Positions 59,941 through 64,000 of a DNA stretch of 64,000 nt are shown in pieces. Source of the DNA: Loxodes magnus. Lineage: Eukaryota > Ciliophora > Karyorelictea > Loxodida > Loxodidae. How positions within the stretch are numbered: the stretch's first letter is position 1; each line of letters starts with the position of its first letter. Under the pieces are notes generated by a model, which was not told where the DNA came from, ran no database searches, and saw only the letters and a list, made by a program, of their open reading frames with translations. The stretch covers positions 1 to 64,000 of the forward strand of contig CAMPDV010000886.1 of NCBI GenBank assembly GCA_946699065.1, given 5' to 3'. The position numbers and the translations under genes are program-made.

Positions 59941-61879
59941 ACGTCAAAACAGGTACCTGGTAGACCATGATTGGTCACACACATTATGTATCATGTGGAT
60001 ATATCCAGTGATTCAGAGTTCATCGTATCGGGAAGTCATGATTAGACGGTGAGACTATGGGACGTCAAAACAGGTACCTGTAAGACCTTGAGTGGTCACA
60101 CTAGTTCTGTATCATCTGTGGCTATATCCAGTGATTCAGAGTTCATCGTATCGGGAAGTGGAGATAAGACGGTGAGACTATGGGACGTCAAAACAGGTAC
60201 CTGTAAGACCATGAGTGGTCACACTAGTTGTGTATCATCTGTGGCTATATCCAGTGATTCAGAGTTCATCGTATCGGGAAGTCATGATTAGACGGTGAGA
60301 CTATGGGACGTCAAGACAGGTACCTGTAAGACCATGAGTGGTCACACTTATTCTGTATTATCTGTGAATATATCCAGTGATTCAGAGTTCATCGTATCGG
60401 GAAGTTTAGATAAGACGGTGAGACTATGGGACGTCAAGACAGGTACCTGTAAGACCATGAGTGGTCATACTTATTCTGTATCATCTGTGGCTATATCCAG
60501 TGATTCAGAGTTCATCGTATCGGGAAGTTGAGATAAGACGGTGAGACTATGGGACGTCAAGACAGGTACCTGTAAGACCATGAGTGGTCACAATAGTTCT
60601 GTATCATCTGTGGCTATATCCAGTGATTCAGAGTTCATCGTATCGGGAAGTTTAGATAAAACGGTGAGACTATGGGACGTCAAGACAGGTACCTGTAAGA
60701 CCATGAGTGGTCACAATAGTTCTGTATCATCTGTGGCTATATCCAGTGATTCAGAGTTCATCGTATCGGGAAGTTTAGATAAAACGGTGAGACTATATGA
60801 CGTCAAAACAGGTACCTGTAAGACCATGAGTGGTCACAATAGTTCTGTATCATCTGTGGCTATATCCAGTGATTCAGAGTTCATCGTATCGGGAAGTTTA
60901 GATAAAACGGTGAGACTATGGGACGTCAAAACAGGTACCTGGTAGACCATGATTGGTCACACACATTATGTATCATGTGGATATATCCAGTGATTCAGAG
61001 TTCATCGTATCGGGAAGTCATGATTAGACGGTGAGACTATGGGACGTCAAAACAGGTACCTGTAAGACCTTGAGTGGTCACACTAGTTCTGTATCATCTG
61101 TGGCTATATCCAGTGATTCAGAGTTCATCGTATCGGGAAGTGGAGATAAGACGGTGAGACTATGGGACGTCAAAACAGGTACCTGTAAGACCATGAGTGG
61201 TCACACTAGTTGTGTATCATCTGTGGCTATATCCAGTGATTCAGAGTTCATCGTATCGGGAAGTCATGATTAGACGGTGAGACTATGGGACGTCAAGACA
61301 GGTACCTGTAAGACCATGAGTGGTCACACTTATTCTGTATTATCTGTGAATATATCCAGTGATTCAGAGTTCATCGTATCGGGAAGTTTAGATAAGACGG
61401 TGAGACTATGGGACGTCAAGACAGGTACCTGTAAGACCATGAGTGGTCATACTTATTCTGTATCATCTGTGGCTATATCCAGTGATTCAGAGTTCATCGT
61501 ATCGGGAAGTTGAGATAAGACGGTGAGACTATGGGACGTCAAGACAGGTACCTGTAAGACCATGAGTGGTCACAATAGTTCTGTATCATCTGTGGCTATA
61601 TCCAGTGATTCAGAGTTCATCGTATCGGGAAGTTTAGATAAAACGGTGAGACTATGGGACGTCAAGACAGGTACCTGTAAGACCATGAGTGGTCACAATA
61701 GTTCTGTATCATCTGTGGCTATATCCAGTGATTCAGAGTTCATCGTATCGGGAAGTTTAGATAAAACGGTGAGACTATATGACGTCAAAACAGGTACCTG
61801 TAAGACCATGAGTGGTCACAATAGTTCTGTATCATCTGTGGCTATATCCAGTGATTCAGAGTTCATCGTATCGGGAAGT
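59941..61879 (+). repeat. 982-bp (8-unit) tandem duplication
   Basis: Positions 59941-60897 repeat at 60923-61879 at offset 982 bp (eight units less one 2-bp deletion). Shared rare features include TAG directly after TGTW (59961-59963 and 60943-60945), leucine for methionine 1 (accttgagt), cat for cac in GH, TYS-VLSVN and codon-25 TGA. No difference was noticed, so this is probably the youngest large duplication in the window. Confidence 0.93.
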
Positions 61880-62749
61880 CATGATAAGACGGTGAGACTA
61901 TATGACGTCAAAACAGGTACCTGTAAGACCATGAGTGGTCACACTAGTTCTGTATCATCTGTGGCTATATCCAGTGATTCAGAGTTCATCGTATCGGGAA
62001 GTGGAGATAAAACGGTGAGACTATGGGACGTCAAAACAGGTACCTGTAAGACCATGAGTGGTCACACTAGTTCTGTATCATCTGTGGCTATATCCAGTGA
62101 TTCAGAGTTCATCGTATCGGGAAGTTTAGATAAAACGGTGAGACTATATGACGTCAAAACAGGTACCTGTAAGACCATGAGTGGTCACACACATTATGTA
62201 TCATCTGTGGCTATATCCAGTTATTCAGAGTTCATCGTATCGGGAAGTAGAAATTATACGGTGAGACTATGGGACGTCAAAACAGGTACCTGTAAGACCA
62301 TGAGTGGTCACACTAGTTGTGTATCATCTGTGGCTATATCCAGTGATTCAGAGTTCATCGTATCGGGAAGTTTAGATAAAACGGTGAGACTATATGACGT
62401 CAAAACAGGTACCTGTAAGACCATGAGTGGTCACACACATTATGTATCATCTGTGGCTATATCCAGTTATTCAGAGTTCATCGTATCGGGAAGTAGAAAT
62501 TATACGGTGAGACTATGGGACGTCAAAACAGGTACCTGTAAGACCATGAGTGGTCACACTAGTTGTGTATCATCTGTGGCTATATCCAGTGATTCAGAGT
62601 TCATCGTATCGGGAAGTGGAGATAAGACGGCGAGACTATGGGACGTCAAAACAGGTACCTGTAAGACCATGAGTGGTCACACTAGTTGTGTATCATCTGT
62701 GGCTATATCCAGTGATTCAGAGTTCATCGTATCGGGAAGTCATGATTAG
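61523..62749 (+). CDS. Open WD40 block, 10 repeats (408 codons)
   Basis: Opens after a TGA. Alleles: NSS-LDK, NSS-LDK with RLYD, NSS-HDK with RLYD, TSS-GDK, TSS-LDK with RLYD, THY-SSY-RNY, TSC-LDK with RLYD, THY-SSY-RNY, TSC-GDK with TARLWD (private V to A at 62631), TSC-HD-stop. The pair LDK-RLYD then THY-SSY-RNY occurs twice in a row, a two-unit duplication. First ATG is at 61562. Confidence 0.37.
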   Translation: MRLWDVKTGTCKTMSGHNSSVSSVAISSDSEFIVSGSLDKTVRLWDVKTGTCKTMSGHNSSVSSVAISSDSEFIVSGSLDKTVRLYDVKTGTCKTMSGHNSSVSSVAISSDSEFIVSGSHDKTVRLYDVKTGTCKTMSGHTSSVSSVAISSDSEFIVSGSGDKTVRLWDVKTGTCKTMSGHTSSVSSVAISSDSEFIVSGSLDKTVRLYDVKTGTCKTMSGHTHYVSSVAISSYSEFIVSGSRNYTVRLWDVKTGTCKTMSGHTSCVSSVAISSDSEFIVSGSLDKTVRLYDVKTGTCKTMSGHTHYVSSVAISSYSEFIVSGSRNYTVRLWDVKTGTCKTMSGHTSCVSSVAISSDSEFIVSGSGDKTARLWDVKTGTCKTMSGHTSCVSSVAISSDSEFIVSGSHD

Positions 62750-62795
62750 ACGGTGAGACTATGGGACGTCAAAACAGGTACCTGTAAGACCATGA

Positions 62796-63983
62796 GTGGT
62801 CACACACATTATGTATCATGTGGCTATATCCAGTGATTCAGAGTTCATCGTATCGGGAAGTGGAGATAAGACGGTGAGACTATGGGACGTCAAAACAGGT
62901 ACCTGTAAGACCATGAGTGGTCACACACATTATGTATCATCTGTGGCTATATCCAGTGATTCAGAGTTCATCGTATCGGGAAGTCATGATAAGACGGTGA
63001 GACTATATGACGTCAAAACAGGTACCTGTAAGACCATGAGTGGTCACACTAGTTGTGTATTATCTGTGGCTATATCCAGTTATTCAGAGTTCATCGTATC
63101 GGGAAGTCATGATAAGACGGTGAGACTATATGACGTCAAAACAGGTACCTGTAAGACCATGAGTGGTCACACTAGTTCTGTATCATCTGTGGCTATATCC
63201 AGTGATTCAGAGTTCATCGTATCGGGAAGTGGAGATAAAACGGTGAGACTATGGGACGTCAAAACAGGTACCTGTAAGACCATGAGTGGTCACACACATT
63301 ATGTATTATCTGTGGATATATCCAGTGATTCAGAGTTCATCGTATCGGGAAGTCATGATAAGACGGTGAGACTATATGACGTCAAAACAGGTACCTGTAA
63401 GACCATGAGTGGTCACACTAGTTCTGTATCATCTGTGGCTATATCCAGTGATTCAGAGTTCATCGTATCGGGAAGTGGAGATAAAACGGTGAGACTATGG
63501 GACGTCAAAACAGGTACCTGTAAGACCATGAGTGGTCACAATAGTTCTGTATCATCTGTGGCTATATCCAGTGATTCAGAGTTCATCGTATCGGGAAGTG
63601 GAGATAAGACGGTGAGACTATGGGACGTCAAGACAGGTACCTGTAAGACCATGAGTGGTCACACACATTATGTATCATCTGTGGCTATATGCAGTTATTC
63701 AGAGTTCATCGTATCGGGAAGTGGAGATAAGACGGTGAGACTATATGACGTCAAGACAGGTACCTGTAAGACCATGAGTGGTCACAATAGTTCTGTATCA
63801 TCTGTGGCTATATCCAGTGATTCAGAGTTCATCGTATCGGGAAGTTATGATAAGACGGTGAGACTATGGGACGTCAAAACAGGTACCTGTAAGACCATGA
63901 GTGGTCACACTAGTTGTGTATCATCTGTGGCTATATCCATGATTCAGAGTTCATCGTATCGGGAAGTTATGATTATACGGTGA
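62796..63983 (+). CDS. Open WD40 block near the right edge, 10 repeats (395 codons)
   Basis: Opens in the frame following the last 2-bp deletion (62819) and loses the WD40 frame at the single 1-bp deletion near 63939. Alleles: GDK, THY-HDK with RLYD, TSC-SSY-HDK with VLSVA and RLYD, TSS-GDK, THY-HDK with VLSVD and RLYD, TSS-GDK, NSS-GDK, THY-CSY-GDK with RLYD, NSS-YDK, then TSC. No codon-27 TAG occurs in the last 1.2 kb. YDK and, beyond the deletion, YDY are found only here. Confidence 0.38.
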   Translation: MVTHIMYHVAISSDSEFIVSGSGDKTVRLWDVKTGTCKTMSGHTHYVSSVAISSDSEFIVSGSHDKTVRLYDVKTGTCKTMSGHTSCVLSVAISSYSEFIVSGSHDKTVRLYDVKTGTCKTMSGHTSSVSSVAISSDSEFIVSGSGDKTVRLWDVKTGTCKTMSGHTHYVLSVDISSDSEFIVSGSHDKTVRLYDVKTGTCKTMSGHTSSVSSVAISSDSEFIVSGSGDKTVRLWDVKTGTCKTMSGHNSSVSSVAISSDSEFIVSGSGDKTVRLWDVKTGTCKTMSGHTHYVSSVAICSYSEFIVSGSGDKTVRLYDVKTGTCKTMSGHNSSVSSVAISSDSEFIVSGSYDKTVRLWDVKTGTCKTMSGHTSCVSSVAISMIQSSSYREVMIIR

Positions 63984-64000
63984 GACTATGGGACGTCAAA
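63840..64000 (+). repeat. Right-edge units with private changes and a partial last unit
   Basis: The last two units carry YDK (63844-63852) and YDY (about 63967-63975), and the second has the only 1-bp deletion of the window (ccatgatt for ccagtgatt, near 63939). The final unit is cut by the window end after codon 35. Greater divergence is common at the edges of satellite arrays, but the true array end is not visible. Confidence 0.75.

Larger units (their letters stand above)
1..62752 (+). other. Recurrent in-frame TAG at codon 27 of the unit (about 134 copies)
   Basis: About a quarter of units read cat-gat-TAG-acg where others read cat-gat-tat-acg (HDYT) or cat-gat-aag-acg (HDKT). I count about 134: roughly 80 in the left half and 54 in the right half. 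The position is always the same codon, in the loop just before the VRLWD strand. Many consecutive TAGs are exactly two units (246 bp) apart. Runs of adjacent TAG units occur near 1430-1680, 5860-6230, 9296-9545 and 27841-28213. TAG is not the only break: TGA and TAA codons and frameshifts also occur, so treating TAG as sense would not open the whole array. Confidence 0.93.
251..62842 (+). other. Recurrent 121-bp units with one shared 2-bp deletion (34 copies)
   Basis: In 34 units the sequence tcatctgtgg is shortened to tcatgtgg, which moves the WD40 frame at codon 10. The left base of each junction lies at 274, 5438, 6666, 6910, 8138, 9981, 12070, 12683, 14895, 15508, 18335, 18702, 19807, 20174, 21771, 22384, 24719, 25824, 27421, 28403, 30492, 33688, 34670, 34791, 36511, 38231, 39951, 42040, 47820, 52247, 54090, 59994, 60976 and 62819. 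In the incoming frame the product ends CGYIQ and then stops, in all but the 9981 and 20174 units. The frame that opens after the junction continues as normal WD40. Two main haplotypes exist: ggcta, usually followed by LDK, and ggata, usually followed by HD-stop. The identical deletion implies one origin spread by amplification. Confidence 0.95.
1..64000 (+). repeat. WD40-encoding tandem array, 123-bp unit, about 521 copies
   Basis: The window is filled by head-to-tail copies of a 123-bp unit, each encoding one 41-residue WD40 repeat. Visible landmarks are GH at residues 3-4, VAISSD at 11-16, SGS-x-D-K at 22-27, VRLWD at 29-33 and TGTC at 36-39. WD40 repeats each form one blade of a beta-propeller that acts as a protein-binding scaffold. 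Units are nearly identical; differences cluster at residues 5-7, 14-16, 25-27, 32 and 40-2. Of 521 units, 34 are 121 bp, four are 124 bp and one is 122 bp, which accounts exactly for 64,000 bp. Both array ends lie outside the window. No promoter, start context, intron, terminator or flanking domain is visible. Seen: repeat structure and family. Inferred: coding origin followed by satellite-like amplification. Confidence 0.97.

Noticed and set aside
251-62842. Programmed ribosomal frameshifting at the deletion units
   Set aside because: No slippery heptamer or downstream structure stands out, and most units lack the change; a shared ancestral deletion explains it.
251-62842. Short frames that begin MVTHIMYHV as a new N-terminus
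   Set aside because: This peptide is only the out-of-frame reading of the GHTHYV codons upstream of the 2-bp deletion, using GTG or TTG as apparent starts.
1900-63760. CRE-like TGACGTCA in units with RLYD as a regulatory element
   Set aside because: The palindrome arises from the aspartate-valine codons after a tyrosine codon in a coding repeat; no promoter context is present, so it is most likely incidental.
1-64000. A CRISPR array or bacterial direct-repeat locus
   Set aside because: Units are contiguous 123-bp coding repeats with no spacers, no palindromic repeat core and no cas genes.
1-64000. One giant WD40 protein of about 21,000 residues
   Set aside because: About 145 in-frame stops and 39 frame-changing units interrupt it; even with TAG as sense the frame is broken repeatedly.
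1-64000. Pure long-read sequencing error as the source of the frameshifts
   Set aside because: The same 2-bp deletion and the same 1-bp insertion recur in linked haplotypes and inside copied blocks, and random homopolymer indels are absent. Mis-assembly of copy number is still possible.
1-64000. Antisense or alternate-frame genes
   Set aside because: In the consensus unit each antisense frame and the other two sense frames meet a stop once per unit, so no long overlapping frame exists.
1-64000. Individual short open frames of 60-80 codons as separate genes
   Set aside because: They are single or double repeats lying between recurrent TAGs or frameshifts of the same array, with no start context of their own.
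1-64000. Transposon or virus-derived sequence within the array
   Set aside because: No terminal repeats, target-site duplications or non-WD40 sequence interrupt the units anywhere in the window.

Overview
The whole window is one tandem array. A 123-bp unit that encodes one 41-residue WD40 repeat runs head to tail on the + strand from base 1 to base 64000. There is no flanking DNA, no spacer, no other gene, and no RNA gene or mobile element that I can see. My count is 520 complete units plus a 105-bp partial unit at the right end. The length agrees exactly: 521 nominal units (64,065 bp), minus 2 bp in each of 34 units, plus 1 bp in each of 4 units, minus 1 bp in one unit, gives 64,000. The unit is about 45% GC. 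It shows WD40 landmarks: GH at residues 3-4, VAISSD at 11-16, SGSxDK at 22-27 and VRLWD at 29-33.

The array cannot be read as one protein. By hand count about 134 units carry the same in-frame TAG at codon 27, 34 units carry the same 2-bp deletion at codon 10, four carry the same 1-bp insertion, and there are a few TGA and TAA codons. Between these breaks lie open WD40 blocks of 1 to 14 repeats. The longest is 572 codons at 48244-49962. Only the sense frame opens for long; the other + frames and all three antisense frames of the consensus meet a stop in every unit. The sequence therefore began as coding DNA and now looks like coding-derived satellite, a cassette archive, or part of a very large degenerate locus.

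Variation is strongly structured. Nearly all differences fall at five places and come as a small set of fixed alleles: residues 5-7 (THY, TSS, NSS, TSC, TYS), 14-16 (SSD, SSY, CSY, CSD), 25-27 (LDK, GDK, RDK, RNY, HDY, HDK, HD-stop, GEK and rare others), residue 32 (W or Y) and residues 40-2 (KTMS, NSMS, KTMI). The rest of the unit is almost invariant over 64 kb. The alleles are shuffled into a mosaic, and segments of 0.4 to 2.8 kb are copied elsewhere in the array. This is the pattern expected from unequal crossing-over and gene conversion.

Regional layout: 0-10 kb is rich in THY/NSS units, HDY and TAG runs. 10-22 kb holds the GEK, NSM and ASS alleles in three copied blocks. 18-28 kb holds three copies of a CSY/CSD-RNY block. 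28-31 kb has short RDK/FDK tandem duplications. 30-57 kb is dominated by TSS/GDK units and the TYS-VLSVD allele, with a long 2.1-kb duplication (46.9 and 51.4 kb) and the 1-bp-insertion modules. 57-64 kb has an exact 982-bp tandem duplication and more private changes toward the right end.

A eukaryote is the most likely source, because a coding-derived satellite of this size with higher-order repeats and no operon context is not typical of bacteria. I cannot name the taxon from this window.
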